A DNA stretch of 64,000 nt, taken from assembly GCA_963281255.1 (NCBI GenBank), contig OY725497.1:372001-436000 (forward strand), given 5' to 3'. This DNA is from Aphrocallistes beatrix. Taxonomy: Eukaryota > Porifera > Hexactinellida > Sceptrulophora > Aphrocallistidae. Below are positions 1 through 12,700 of the stretch, piece after piece. A program made the position numbers and the translations under genes. How positions within the stretch are numbered: position 1 is the stretch's first letter; each line of letters begins with the position of its first letter. The notes below the pieces were generated by a model that had not been told where the DNA came from, did no database searches, and was given only the letters and a program-made list of their open reading frames with translations.

Positions 1-772
1 AGCTGCCTACATGCCTTCCCATTTTGTGGAGGTAACCTTGTTTTAGCGAACCTTTAAACAGAGTGTCGTAAATCTCATTCACGACGACCATTCCGTAGTC
101 TTTTGGAAGTTTTGAAAAGCACTGCTCCTGTATCACACTCAGGAACGCTGGGAAGTCAAGATGGGATTTTGAGTGAATATCGTCTAGAGTGTCGACGAGG
201 GGAATTTCGGATTTATCCATCAATTTCGATAGGAATTCCTTGAATATTGGTCTAGCTACTTTCAGCTCGCCTTTCACATCCAATTTGCAGTAAATCAGCC
301 ATAATTTGTACAGTGCATCCTCTGGCAAACTCATTTTTTTAATCTCTTTTTCATTCACAAGTGCGAATATTTTCCAACATTCGTAACGCGAAACATCACA
401 ATCTCCAATTGAGACGTCTTTAATCTAAGAACAAGAAATTATAAAACGGGTCCAAGAATGAAGTGTGAAAATGAATTCAAAATATAGTAAACAAACCTGA
501 CAAATTTGGTCCATGAAGTCATCGAACTTCAAGAGTCCGTTGTAGAATGAGTGTGGGTCTTTCGCGGAAAGAGTATCCGCATAGACTACCCTGAACCTGT
601 CGCTGAAGTTTTTCAGAAATCCCCTCAAACTTGGGATGGTGCTGTTATTCCTGGGAGGGTTATCGTGCAGGATTTTGTAGACATGCTTGAAGCAGTTGGT
701 TTGAGTGACACTGCCGTAGATGCGATCGCACAAGATCTTGTTTCCGTACATTCTTACTACATAATGGGACAT
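1..772 (-). CDS. SWAP70: SWAP70/DEF6-like protein, N-terminal part (partial)
   Basis: Two exons are visible: about 497-770 and 1-424, joined by a 72-bp GT-AG intron (425-496) in phase 0. The gene runs off the left edge. The second exon carries the alpha-helical region that in SWAP70/DEF6 lies between the EF-hand-like N-terminus and the PH domain (a stretch reading FALVNEKEIKKMSLPEDAL, then FPAFLSVIQEQCF). It ends with KQGYLHKMGRHVGS, the first strand of a PH domain, where the family has KQGYLWKRGH. SWAP70/DEF6 proteins bind PIP3 and F-actin and act as Rac/Cdc42 regulators at the cell cortex. The true first exon is not certain: an ATG lies at 772-770, but an acceptor-like AG just after it could instead mean a further upstream exon. 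Family assignment is by motif order and is fairly confident; SWAP70 versus DEF6 cannot be told. Confidence 0.7.
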
Positions 773-2686
773 AATAAATTACTAAAATATCAACACATCA
801 CGTCTGGTTGCATTAACTAAACGCTTTTATAGTTATCGAGACACAAATTTGAGAAAGAATAGTCAACAGATCTAAGCTTTATCCTCTCTGTTGAAAGCAA
901 CAAAAGGCAATTATCTATCTAAGGTAAATCAAAGTTGGAAGGATAGAAGTTGACAAATTTCCGCGAATCTTGTATTTAGAGTTCCGACCTGAAATCAGTT
1001 AACATATGTTTCAGGAAAATTTGGGATTCCTTTACAAGCGGAACAATGGCGGAATCCACAACTCAGTCTTGTGAATACAGATATCGAAAACAATTATAAC
1101 TGTTGACAAAGATTTTTCACACCAGTATTTTAATAAGGTGGCTTTAAATACAATTAGCAGTTTTAATTAAAAAATGTAAATACAATCTTACCTGATTTGT
1201 GAATTATGTTTGATAGTGAGATTGATCAAATACAAATATATATTTATTAATAGAACTTGTTAAATTAACAATGCTAACTTCTGCATATCCACTCGTATTT
1301 ATATCATCTAGCAGCAATGAAATAAGCTCTACCTAATATCATTATTCTGGCCTAAGTCATGCAAAAACACAAAAGCCTTATTATACCAGGATTTACGTGT
1401 AAGGATGTTATAGCATCGACGTTTGATGTATATGAAAGCACATGTTTATTCCAGCGTTGTATCAGTTGGTTCTAATAGATTCCTTTGTAAATTGCTCCGC
1501 AACTTCCAATTACCCAAAATTCCGCTCCATAGTAATAGAAAATCAAAGAATTGTGCCATTACTCGACGAAGATCGAATATTGCGAAGTTTGGGAGGTTGC
1601 AATATTATTTTTAGACTTGATGATTTAGTTAATTTTAGTTCAGATTGGTAAAATAATTACCGTAAAATAACACATCATATTGATCGATTAGGCAATATAC
1701 ATAGTTGTCTAATGTGCGTCAGGAACCATTAAACGCTTTTAATAATTCAAAATGTTTAAAAACGTCAATGATTCTTTAGATTCTTATCTGCCAAGGAATT
1801 GAATAACAAGCTTACCCCCTATCGACAACGAGTACTCCTAAGTTTTCAATCAATTCATCACGGATCAGTTATTATCTCAGGAGAGAACTGAATATAGAGA
1901 AGGATGATTTGTGCGATCGAGCTTCCAATATAGAAGTGAAAATGATTTCTCCAACAAATTTCAAACCAAAAAAAATTCATTACGGCATAATTTGTGTATA
2001 AATCAGTTACAACCATACAGTTTGAGTGTCTAGTAAATTGATGATCCAGACACAATTAATTCCAAGAAGCCCAATTGTAAGCAAAGAAAATAACGAATTT
2101 TATAACATAATTCCAATAATGCTGTTGCTTTTAGGCTTATTAATAGTTAACATTAATGAATGTTCTAATTAAGTAGTACAAATGCTAGTTTTAGGGTTTT
2201 AATGATCAGAACTCAGAATGGACTTCACTACCCGCACAAACACATGTTATTTATGTCTAATAAAAGTTCTCAGATTATGTTAGGGTTCGCTGGGTTCTGA
2301 AGTAATGGTAATAGTTATCACAAGTTGGAATAGGAATTAAGCTAAATAAATTCAAAATGGATTTCGTCACGGGATGGGGGTTCATTTAAAGAAAATCTCC
2401 TTTTATAGTCAAATATTTTGTCGTACGTGTACGTATATATTAGAGAGAGCTAAAGAATAAGTTGATTTAATGTTGAATATCTTAACTAAAATGATATCAT
2501 TTCACGATATATAAACTATGAAATGAAAAAGACACAAAAACATTCTAAAAGTATTTCTCTTTAAGTGATCGGTAACCACGTGGCATTCTAAGCTGTTTGA
2601 TTCAAATAAGTGGGAAATTATGCAAAATATGTGCAGTATCAACTTCATTAACAACACACGGAGGAATTACATATGTAAAATGAGAA
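773..2686. other. A+T-rich intergenic region, no gene seen
   Basis: About 1.9 kb separates the visible 5' end of the SWAP70-like gene from the stop of delta-catenin. It is A+T-rich and holds only short open frames without family resemblance. It probably contains the promoter or a missing first exon of the SWAP70-like gene and the 3' UTR of delta-catenin. I see no RNA gene or transposon ORF. Confidence 0.5.
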
Positions 2687-5600
2687 TTAAACCCATGAAT
2701 CGGTTGAATGAGATTGATCAACCCGGATAGTCACTCTACGCCTGTTCCCCTGGGTGTTCTCATTGGAGAGCTGAGGTTTAACAAGCGGGGCGTATTTGGT
2801 AGGGAGGGTATCAGGCATCTGTTCAGAAAGTTGCTGTTTGTGCTGGGGCGTTCCGTTAAAATTAGGAAGCTCTTCAGCTAGTATTTGCTGGGTGCAACGT
2901 CTTTCTCGTTTCTTCTTGAGGTCAACTTTAGAATAGGTATTATCCTGACCTTGTTCTCCTTTTTTAATTTCAGTGGGGAGAGGCCCTCTCGACTCTTCTT
3001 GTCCGGTGGTAACAGAAGGGTTAGGAGAAGGGGTGTGTCTAATTCTGTCATGATTCACTTCCGTTTCAATCCCCAATCTGGGATCCAATGGCGTAGTTCT
3101 TGGATCGATAGCAAATTCAGTTTGCTTTGCGGGTAAGTTTGAGACGGGGTTATAAGGTTGAGCCTGGAATAAACTAGAATCATCGGGAATAACTGGAGTA
3201 AGTCTCTGAGAAAACGAGTTGGGAGAGTCCCTGTGAACTTGTTCTAGCTGATGTCTGACTGTCTCCGGATGGGAAAACGTATGATGCACTTTCTTATGAA
3301 TACCAGAAGGTGCAAACCGTACCCTAGGATTGTTGTACCCGTCAGGGATGGGATTTGACTCATTCTTCCTAAGATTAGAGCTGTGTATGAGCGAATTCTG
3401 GTTCGTGTTCTGAGATGTGCGAGAGCTAGTGCTCAAAATGCTCATTTCGCGATATAGTGAACCATCTTTATCCAGATCGAGAGTGCGGTGGGTAAAGGGC
3501 TGATTATTGTCATATAAACTGTCAGATTTCGCTCTCTGTCTCATTGCGTTCTTCAAACTGGGATTATTAGAACCATATGTACCGGTGATATCGCTTGGAG
3601 GACTAGAAGTTTCTTTATCCAACCAGTCCACTACTTTTTGCCAATTTGAAACGTTCCAACCTTGCTTTTTCAATACCGGACGGACGCTTTTGTCATCATA
3701 CAAGTAGAGACAAATCTTATTCGCCACATAAATTGTTTTAGGCGGGTGTTGATAATTACTTCCAGCTAGGTTCGCAAGAATTTGGATACCTGTTTTGCTC
3801 TGGTGAATTCGGTTAATGTTATCCGGACAGTTTTGAATTAGGTCATAGATCGTCGTCAGCAAACTTTGAAAGCACACTTCACTCAGCCCTCCACAGTGCT
3901 TCCCCCCAGGCAACCTATCCAGCATCAGCTGAATTGCATAATCGCCAATGAGCACCTTATTGTACGGATCTCGACTCAAGTTACGCAGTGTAAGGCTGGC
4001 TGATTTGAGTATTAGATCGTAGTCGACGCTCGTTATCAATCTGACTATGATTGGGAGTCCTTTTTTGTTTCTGAACGCAGTTCGGATGTAAGATGCCCAT
4101 TTCCACTCGCAAGCAGTTAGATTCAGGAGAGCACCAAGTGTTGCTTCTAAGGTTTCGCGATTTGAGCAATCCTTGAGGATGAGGATGTACATGTCGACTA
4201 TTTCCGGTTGCCAAAGCAGTGTGACACCTTTGGACAGATGGTCGTATGAAGCGAGATCCAGTTTATCATGCTGACTAGCACTTTCGTTTACTCGTGTGAA
4301 AGAGGTGCTCTTCAGGGGAGACAGGCTCTTTGAGGCATTCATCGACTTTGAACGATTTCTTGAATTTCTCTTAAACGAAATACAAAAAAATTTGGACCAT
4401 TTTCTCGGCTGTCTGGAGCTAGGGTTAGGCGCGGGATAGTTTGGATTAGAAGTAGGGACCGGAGTATCCCAGCGAATTTCTCGATCCTCAACTCCTTCTT
4501 GGATGTCCACCTCCACCTCTAGCCGGTAACTGAGATTACGGAGAATGCACAGGCAATTCTCTACGATCTGGTTGTCGAGATCGTCTCGACCAAGAGCAGA
4601 ACACACGATGTACAAAACAGAGTCAACGAGCCCTACAGACCGACGCAATCTCCTCCTGCAGTCCTTCCCAAAGGAGGCCAAGTTCCGTAGCACTCCAGTG
4701 GAATTTTTTAACTCAGCATTCCATTTCACATGGGATGGGTTAAGAGGATTCATTGCGTTCAATGGGATGGATTCGGTGTCCCAGTTAGCGAGAGGAATCA
4801 CACTAGAGCGGACTAGATCATCAACACAGACGTCCAGGAACGCCCTCTTCACATACTCTGAAGATGAAGCATTCCAAAGCACACTGGTGGTCAGTTCCCT
4901 CAACTCTGGGAACTGAGTTCTCATCAGAAGCTGCATGAGGTTGGACAGCCCCCAGCCTGAAGCAATGACGCGTTTATTAAACTCTACGCCGTAACTGAGA
5001 TTCCTAAGCGCGCCCAAAACACAACTCAACATTGAATCTTGGCGGCTTTGCAGGTGTGAGATGAGCGCCTGAATGGCACCTACCTCGCGAAAATAATTCT
5101 TATTGACGTCATCTCCGTATGTCATCTGCTGTATAATGGTAGCGGAGCGACATAAGGTAGTGAGATCTTGTGAGGTTACTAGCAACCGCACGAGCTCTTG
5201 TGCTTTGGCCTCTGTTGGGCTGAGAGTATGACGTAGGGATGGTGTACTCATCAACCCGCTCGGGTGCGTCCTATACTGCATATCAGGGCCAGGAAAGGAT
5301 GGAGAGTAGCGAGGAAATTTTTGATGAGGTGCAAGTTGCTGCAAATTTCTACCTTGTTGGTAGTAGGGAGGGTAAGCGCCGAGATCAGGAGTGTCAGAAG
5401 AGTACTGAGGTTCATGCTGCCACTGGCGATCCATTTGAAGCTGATTGGGATTCTGATTGGGTTGGCCGTCAGGAAGTAGTCGATGGTGCCTATGCTGAAT
5501 ATGACTATCGGAAAATTCAGACGGTGTTGGGACGCGGGAAATCTCCTGTGAATGGAACCTGTGGTGTCTCGATTTGGGCGGGGAATGGGGATATTCACTT

Positions 5601-6025
5601 GGCACTGTGGGAAATGATGGCGAAGGTTTGCGCTGCTTATAATATTCCATTTCTCCAGGTTGATTCGTTTGAAAAGTATTGAGCGATTTGTGGCGCCAAG
5701 GTGGTTCACTTTTGGCAGTTTTGACACTATAGCTAGACATGGGAGGGGAGGGGTCCCTTTCAGGAAGGTGGCTGATATTATAGTCTGACAGAGTCGCCTG
5801 TCGAAAGGAATCTCGACTCAACTGGCTGGGAATCAGTGAGTTTTCCGGCTGGCTATCTTGGTAATATACGATTGGTCTCTGAGTTAACTTTAGTTGGTTG
5901 GGCTGCGCGAAATGCATTCGCTCCTGCATGCGATAATCTATTCCATTGTGAAGGACGTATGATGGGAGCTTAGGAACTGATTCAGTTGGCAAATATGGTT
6001 GGTCACGAGTTATTTCTGTATTCAT
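2687..6025 (-). CDS. CTNND: p120/delta-catenin family armadillo protein
   Basis: A single exon encodes 1112 aa. Residues 1-265 are Pro/Ser/Tyr/Gln-rich and disordered. Armadillo repeats run from about 270 to 800 (for example TSVLWNASSSEYVKRAF, GVLRNLASFGKDCRRRLR, LRNLSRDPYNKVLIGDYA). They are broken near 515-600 by a Ser- and basic-rich insert (KRNSRNRSK) where the family has its loop insertion. The last residues are DSWV, the class I/II PDZ ligand that ends vertebrate delta-catenin, ARVCF and p0071. The family binds the cadherin juxtamembrane tail, stabilises cadherin at adherens junctions and regulates Rho GTPases; DSWV recruits PDZ proteins such as Erbin and Scribble. No N-terminal coiled coil is obvious. 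The start ATG follows an acceptor-like ccattctcttag. Lack of introns over 3.3 kb is unusual for this gene. Confidence 0.93.
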   Translation of the reverse strand: MNTEITRDQPYLPTESVPKLPSYVLHNGIDYRMQERMHFAQPNQLKLTQRPIVYYQDSQPENSLIPSQLSRDSFRQATLSDYNISHLPERDPSPPMSSYSVKTAKSEPPWRHKSLNTFQTNQPGEMEYYKQRKPSPSFPTVPSEYPHSPPKSRHHRFHSQEISRVPTPSEFSDSHIQHRHHRLLPDGQPNQNPNQLQMDRQWQHEPQYSSDTPDLGAYPPYYQQGRNLQQLAPHQKFPRYSPSFPGPDMQYRTHPSGLMSTPSLRHTLSPTEAKAQELVRLLVTSQDLTTLCRSATIIQQMTYGDDVNKNYFREVGAIQALISHLQSRQDSMLSCVLGALRNLSYGVEFNKRVIASGWGLSNLMQLLMRTQFPELRELTTSVLWNASSSEYVKRAFLDVCVDDLVRSSVIPLANWDTESIPLNAMNPLNPSHVKWNAELKNSTGVLRNLASFGKDCRRRLRRSVGLVDSVLYIVCSALGRDDLDNQIVENCLCILRNLSYRLEVEVDIQEGVEDREIRWDTPVPTSNPNYPAPNPSSRQPRKWSKFFCISFKRNSRNRSKSMNASKSLSPLKSTSFTRVNESASQHDKLDLASYDHLSKGVTLLWQPEIVDMYILILKDCSNRETLEATLGALLNLTACEWKWASYIRTAFRNKKGLPIIVRLITSVDYDLILKSASLTLRNLSRDPYNKVLIGDYAIQLMLDRLPGGKHCGGLSEVCFQSLLTTIYDLIQNCPDNINRIHQSKTGIQILANLAGSNYQHPPKTIYVANKICLYLYDDKSVRPVLKKQGWNVSNWQKVVDWLDKETSSPPSDITGTYGSNNPSLKNAMRQRAKSDSLYDNNQPFTHRTLDLDKDGSLYREMSILSTSSRTSQNTNQNSLIHSSNLRKNESNPIPDGYNNPRVRFAPSGIHKKVHHTFSHPETVRHQLEQVHRDSPNSFSQRLTPVIPDDSSLFQAQPYNPVSNLPAKQTEFAIDPRTTPLDPRLGIETEVNHDRIRHTPSPNPSVTTGQEESRGPLPTEIKKGEQGQDNTYSKVDLKKKRERRCTQQILAEELPNFNGTPQHKQQLSEQMPDTLPTKYAPLVKPQLSNENTQGNRRRVTIRVDQSHSTDSWV

Positions 6026-6733
6026 GCTAAGAGAATGGTAAACTAGACAAAACAGGTAAACGTAACAGTTGAATATTCTCTGAAAAGTTAAAAAAAAGAA
6101 TTCTCCTCCTACTAATATAGTCGGATGTAATTATGGGAAGTTTCGGTGAATAGATTGAAATGATTGCATTTGACAGGTGCGATTAATAATTATCTAATCA
6201 CACAAGAAGGATGACAGTTCAATGATTTGAAGACATTTTCTAATTATTAATATATAACAAAGAGATTGACTCTCCATTAGATAGTTCACAATGTCAAGAC
6301 TCTGTGGTATTGGAATGCAAGTTCAACGAACGTTTGCTCCTAATTAATTAAGCAACAAAGAAATAAAGAAAAATACTCGATTATGTCTGTCAAAAAAACG
6401 CACCTAAATAATTTATAAGGACTAACTAAGAAAACTGTAAAAAACATACGGACTATTCATTCGAAGGTTCGAAGGCAAATATAGCCGGATACCTGAAAAG
6501 AGTGCAATTAAAGTAGGCCTGAAACCCTGGAAGGGAAGATTATATTTCAATGGAGATGAATTATAATTTTTAGGAGCTTGTAAGAAGTATTAGTATATAA
6601 TAGAAAGAATACCATCATAATGCTTATCAATGAGAACATGAGCTATCTAGAACTAGGAAGAATTCAATACATCTCACTAATTAGACTACCTGTACTTACC
6701 CACCTAACCAACAACCATATTTGCATATATTTG
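6026..6733. other. Intergenic region between COPA and delta-catenin
   Basis: Roughly 700 bp of A+T-rich sequence between the COPA stop and the delta-catenin start, both on the minus strand. It must hold the COPA 3' UTR and the delta-catenin promoter/5' UTR. The only open frame (6620-6820, +) overlaps COPA antisense and has no family resemblance. Confidence 0.5.
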
Positions 6734-9700
6734 TTATCTTATTTGCAGAGGGCTGATCTTCATTCCTACACATTTTTTTCCTACCTCCGATATCCCAGCA
6801 ATTACATCGATACTCCCTAATTTATCAGGGATGTAAAAAGCCTGAGTGAACGGACACACGACATGAGGTTTTCCACGGTATATCGGTTGGTAAGTAGCAG
6901 CGCATATCTTGAATGGGTTATGTTCATCGTAGTTCACTGGGTTCTCGTCTTTAGGATCATTTCCTGAGGCGTGGATAATCTTCTTTGCATTTGTTGCCAT
7001 ATCCACTTTAGGACCTAACTCGAGGAGGCGACGAGCGAACGAACTTGCCATTTTAAAGTTCTTTAGTTTGAAGGAAATGGCAGCTGCAGTACGTAACGTC
7101 AGCATTTGGTGAATGGGTAAGAGATCGCAGTGTGTGAAGTAGGCCGCTAGTTCACAGTTCCGCGGGGTGTCTTTAGGGAGTGTCTGTCGATGCAACTCAA
7201 GAGAAAGGCCGATAATATACTCACGACAAATCCCGACCATTTCCTCTGCAATTTGAATCTCTTTCTTTGAGTCCACGCATAGCAAAGGTATCTGGAGGAT
7301 CACATTCCTAGAGAAAAATACACTTTGTAATCCCATGGAATCGAACCATTTGCTCATTGCGTTGCAATGAACTCGTAAGAAAAATGTCATGTGAAACATG
7401 ATGAAGAAAACTTCCCAGATGCTACGAATCTAATTAAACTGAGTTTAATTAAGAAATCTTAAACAAGTTAAAGTGGTGACATGTTTTTCTAAAGAGCAGC
7501 AGAGTGTCTAGCTGTTATTATGTGGAAATAATTAACTGAAAGTTCACCATAACGACGATGCAAATAATTGAGAGATGGAAAGGAAATGAAACATAGAGAG
7601 ATAGAGAGACAACATTTTCGTGTTCATTTGCTAGAGAGGAGTAACCTTAAAATCATTTCCGACAGAATTATTTAAGATATCGCAGTAAGTGCATTCTAAA
7701 AGCTTCTAAAACCCTACAGAATCAATTATCAAAATTTGTTTAAATCAAAAAGGTCAAGAGTAACAAACCACTAAATACTCTCCACAAAATTTTCAAATGC
7801 TTCAAACATTCAAAATTCCATTCATATTTGTATATTTAAACTAGTCAAGTCATTAGAGTACTTCACCATGATGTACATACAACAGCTGATAATTAATCAG
7901 AAGCTAGAAAAAATACAGATTACTGGAAATAGTAATAACGATGAATCTATTTCGTTATTTCATCGAACTAAATTTATCGGTATGCCAGTGTGCCGTGAAG
8001 CTATGCATAGACTCAATCAGTAATAACTGTTGAAATTAAGTTAATAGAAATGTAAAACTATAAAATGCAAAAATACGTAGAAATATTTTGCTAAATATTT
8101 GCTAAATTTGGTAAAAACAAGAAAAGTTTGATGTATCATTAAAAAAATTACAAATGATGCAAATATAATAATATCGATTATTAAATAAGTTCCAAGAATT
8201 AACAATAATGTGTAGCCATATTATTAACACATCTAGAAATACTGACTACTCGCATAAAGCTTTATTTAGCTGATTTAAGAATATTCGGGCAATGAAACTG
8301 ACTCTTCAAAGTATACTGAATAAGGTTGATTCATGTTTTAATTAACAATAAACTCTTCTAAGAACATGAATAAAATGGTTTACTTTTAAAACATGAATCA
8401 ATCTCTTTCAAAAAGATCAGAGTTTATAGAAAGTGGGAGCATATAATAAATTATTGCGAATTATATTGCATCTAAAGGAGCAGAAATGAATGTATGCCGA
8501 TTATGTAAAGTTATTTCGAGTGTTTTGTGGAAGGAACAAACGAATAGCCACATTTACAGAACTGAACAAAAATTAATGAGAATATCATAATGATATTACC
8601 ACTCTTTCTTACTTGGAGAAGTGCCCTACAACAATATAACCACGCGTGGTACATACATCACGACATGAATTCATATTGTACTAAATCTATATTTCTGAAC
8701 AACACCGTACTTTCTATAGTCTGAAATTATTAAAATGGTACTAGGGTGGCTAACAGGTGTAAGTGGTGCTCTGCCTGATAATAGAGTGTGGTGAAATTAA
8801 TAAAACAAAATGTCAGATTACATAAGTTACGGTTATACAAAGACTTAAAGACTAAGTTGCAGTTATTCAATGCTAACTTAATTAATGTCTATAAAAGTAA
8901 ATTGATTACGATGTGATAAGGATAGTTGATTAAGGGACACTATGAATAATTATTATGAATAATTATAAGACTAAGGAAATGAGCCAAGGTTGTAATGGAA
9001 ATGATTTAGCAAAGGACAGAACAATGAAAGAGATTGTCTAAGCGAAAAAAGTGAAACTATATATTTATCCTAGGATGCTTTAGTAAGTGAGATTTCAAAC
9101 TATTTTTCTCATAATTTCCACTCTCCAGTCCATGCATGTACAATAACGGTATTCTGTTAGTTATCATACGTAGACATTGCATACACCGGCGAGACCTTAC
9201 TTGAACTTCACTACTGCCTCTTGGAATTTTCCTGCAGTTGTTATTAATTTCTATTGTCTGAAATGATTAAAATGGTACTAGGTGGGCAGGTGGGATGTGG
9301 TGCTCTGCCGATAATAGAGCAAAAATACCAAAATGTTTTCTTAGTTACAGTTATACAAATAATTAAAGACTCTCATAGTAAATTGAGTTGAGGAGCGTTG
9401 AAAAAAGGACACTTTGAATAATTGTTAGACTAGGAAATGAGCCAAGGTTAATGATTCGGCAAAAGACAGAACAATGAAAGAAATTTTCTCAGGCAGGAAA
9501 TGTAAAACCATATTCACCCTAGGATGCTTTACTAAGGAGATTTCAAATGTTATTTTCCTCGGAATTTCCACTCTCCAGTCCATGCATGTATATACAATAA
9601 CGGTATTAGTTATCATATGTAGACATTGCATCACTTACTTGAACTTCACTACTGCTTCTTGGAATTTTCCTGCAGTTGTTAATTTGTACGCCACTTGCAA

Positions 9701-12700
9701 TTTAGCCATCAGATCGTCTACATTACTGAGACGAGTGGGGAGTCCTCCTCTGGCGCCTGCCTCCCGACAGTTCCTGTGCGGGTAGGCTCTGATAGGCGGG
9801 GTTCCCGGAAGGCCCGGAATGGCAATGTGAGATGCACTGTGGTAGCGAATGAATACATCTTTGAATGGCGCTAGATTGATACAGCCGATTTGCTCATTGA
9901 GGAGGCGAGCTGCGGTCAAGAAGGATCCCCCCATTAAGTGGTCTCCACTCAGCTGTGAATTATTGAGCCACACCTCTGTTTGACTTGTCCCGGGACTAGG
10001 TGGTACGTACATTCCTAAAGAAACTCGGTTAAACACCATCGCATATTCGTGATCTGGGTGCAGCTAGATATACCTTCTGCTGATAGCTGAGATTTCAAAA
10101 GACTGGGATCAATCTCAAAATCTGCTGGGAGGTTTAGGTCATCGTCTCCTGCCCATCCCGTTCCCTCTTCTGCCACTTCTCCAGTTTCATTCTCATCATC
10201 TGAGAATTTAGGTTCGCCTTCTCCTTCAAACCCGAGTTCCCCCATGCCATCAGCCCCCCACCCCTCAGTGGAGACCTCGACTCCATCCAGCAGTGAGCTA
10301 TCCATCGAACTTGCGAGCAAACTGCCTTTGCTTTCCTTCTCGGCTAAGCCCTACAAAATGCTGGATGAAATTCTGCACAAGTATTGCCACATCATTATGA
10401 AGCACATGACAATAAGTTCGAGCTATTACTGCCTGATACTTGCAATGATATTCAAGTTTTTATTATTATTGCAAGATGTGATTAGCGTAGCATGATCTAC
10501 TTCCCCGTATCTCAGCACATCATAGTTATTTTTTCTATTTTTAATCCGTGTTGCAATTAGCACCTTTACAGTGAAAGTGCGAACAAATATATCGATAGGA
10601 GCTAACGCACAATATGGCTCTTGACATAGGAGGGCATACTGGAGTAAAGTCCTGTGCACAGCATATAACAAATACTCATCATTAATGACCTTAAGATTAG
10701 GCATTAGTCCGCAAGAAATAAGTCTAACAACTCACTTGGAATATTCCCTTGCTAACATGGAGGAGTGGCCAGTTCTCCTTGAGGGGCTGAATAGGTGGAG
10801 GAGGTTTCAAGAGCTGAGCTTCAGGGTTTGATTTCACTGCCTCTGTATCAATTCCAGCTAACTGTGCTATTTCTTCAGCTTGTTCATCTAATCCGTGAGT
10901 AACGGCGGTGAGGTAAGCGAGGGAGTGTTGGCCTGCAGCTCGTAGGGCTCTGATACGCTCGGAGACATCTCCAAGCATCAATGCATTTTGGTACATACCA
11001 CTCACGTCCTTCTTTACCTGAATTAATGTGCAAGCAATGTAGTATGTGGTGATTGCATTATAGAAAAATGCTTTGAGTAATTATTAATTCGATATCACTG
11101 AAGATAGTGAAATAACACAAGTAAGAGTACCAAATTATGATGTAGTGAATTATGATGTACACTAATGGATAATAGTTAATTATGCTTAAACAAGGCAAGC
11201 ACATGGAAATGATAAAGATATGACTAAAGAGCTAGAAAAATGTGACCTTTGGTATTGAAGTATGAGGCAAACTATACGGGCAACAACAACTCAGCATGTT
11301 CGTATTAGGAAAGCAGATCAAGGATCTGACATAAATAGTTGAAACGCCCAACAAATTCCACATGGTTACAAATAGAAAGCAAAAACATCGAGAATGAATG
11401 TTGATAGAATGATTCTACATTCCAATGAACACATTATTTTGGCCCAAAAGAAAAAGCCTAAGCCTGGGCTAAATAATAATATACAACATTATCTAGAGTT
11501 TTGGAGCAATAAGTTATCTGTAGTTATTCAAATGTCAAGCACATTATAATTATTGATCGCGCATCGAGCAGATGCTCTAAACATGCTAACATGTGAAAGC
11601 CCGAGTTTGGAAAATTCCGTTCTTTGAAGAATAATAAAGTGAATGGTACAAAGAGGATATCTAACGGGTGTGTAGATTATGAGAAGGCAATAATGGACTA
11701 TTGATGATCACATCTGTTAACAGATGATAACTTTCCGTTCATGATAGGGAATCAATGTAACATAATACACACTTGGCGTAACGGATTTCAACTAACATCC
11801 AAGCATACCTCACTAATCCTCAGCATCTTGTTGAGCTTGTCAAGGTTCCCTGTCACGAAGTAGAGAAAGGACAGCTTATTGAACTGTTTCGTTCGTTGAT
11901 AACAAATTTCAACAATCTGATGCTTTCCCTGCCTCAGGGCCAGCTGCGTCAATCTATGCCAGCAGTCCGGGTCATCCAGCTTCTTAGCTGACTCCAGACC
12001 AATCTCAATGCTCCCAGATTCTAACGCGAGATTGAATCTGGTTTTGTCGTCCTTGACGAATTGTAGAGCAACCTCAGCGTAGCCATTCTTCCTCAGATAA
12101 GCGATGATACTTTGTCCGACCAGCCGCGAAGATCGGACCATCTGTAACACCTCTTCGTAGCGATGAGCCACCAAGGCTAGTTTGAATTTGTACTCCGAAG
12201 TGTCCACTCTAAAGCTTCGAGGAACCGCTTGTCTAACGAGAGAATCGATAGAGACTACACGTTAAAATTTAATATTAATTTAACGTTATCAATGTTCACA
12301 CCTATCTAAACAGTGCACTGTCTCTCCATAGGCAGCGGATAGGTACACAGGAACGTCTAGGGTGCGAATGGTCCCTTGGTCCCCATTAGGGAGACAGTAC
12401 TTGATGTGATTATTGGTGGTGTAGAGTAACACTCCATTCTCATCCCAAGCTGCGCTCTTCACACGAGAAACTTCCTTCAGTGAGGCTAAAACCTATATAA
12501 ATATGACGTCACGCAAGGCAATGGTAATGTTAATCATAAACTCGCATACTGCGTGGATGAAAGTAAAGATCGTATTAACAGTATCCTCAACTCACTTTCA
12601 AGTTCTTGTCACAGGTCGTGAGGGAGTGTTTCCCCAACAGAACTACTCTCCCTCCATCCTGCGACCAGACAGCGTACCTGCAGCGAGTCACGCGGACGGT

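Noticed and set aside
551..820. 89-aa plus-strand open frame
   Set aside because: Antisense to the SWAP70-like exon, whose minus-strand frame joins correctly to the next exon.
5239..5682. 147-aa plus-strand open frame
   Set aside because: Lies antisense within the delta-catenin coding exon in its Gln/Pro-rich N-terminal part; composition bias creates the open frame.
10426..10704. 92-aa minus-strand open frame inside a COPA intron (10351-10735)
   Set aside because: Looks protein-like by eye, but it sits between two well-joined COPA exons, has no family resemblance, and including it would break the conserved SKGIFQ|GLAEK region.
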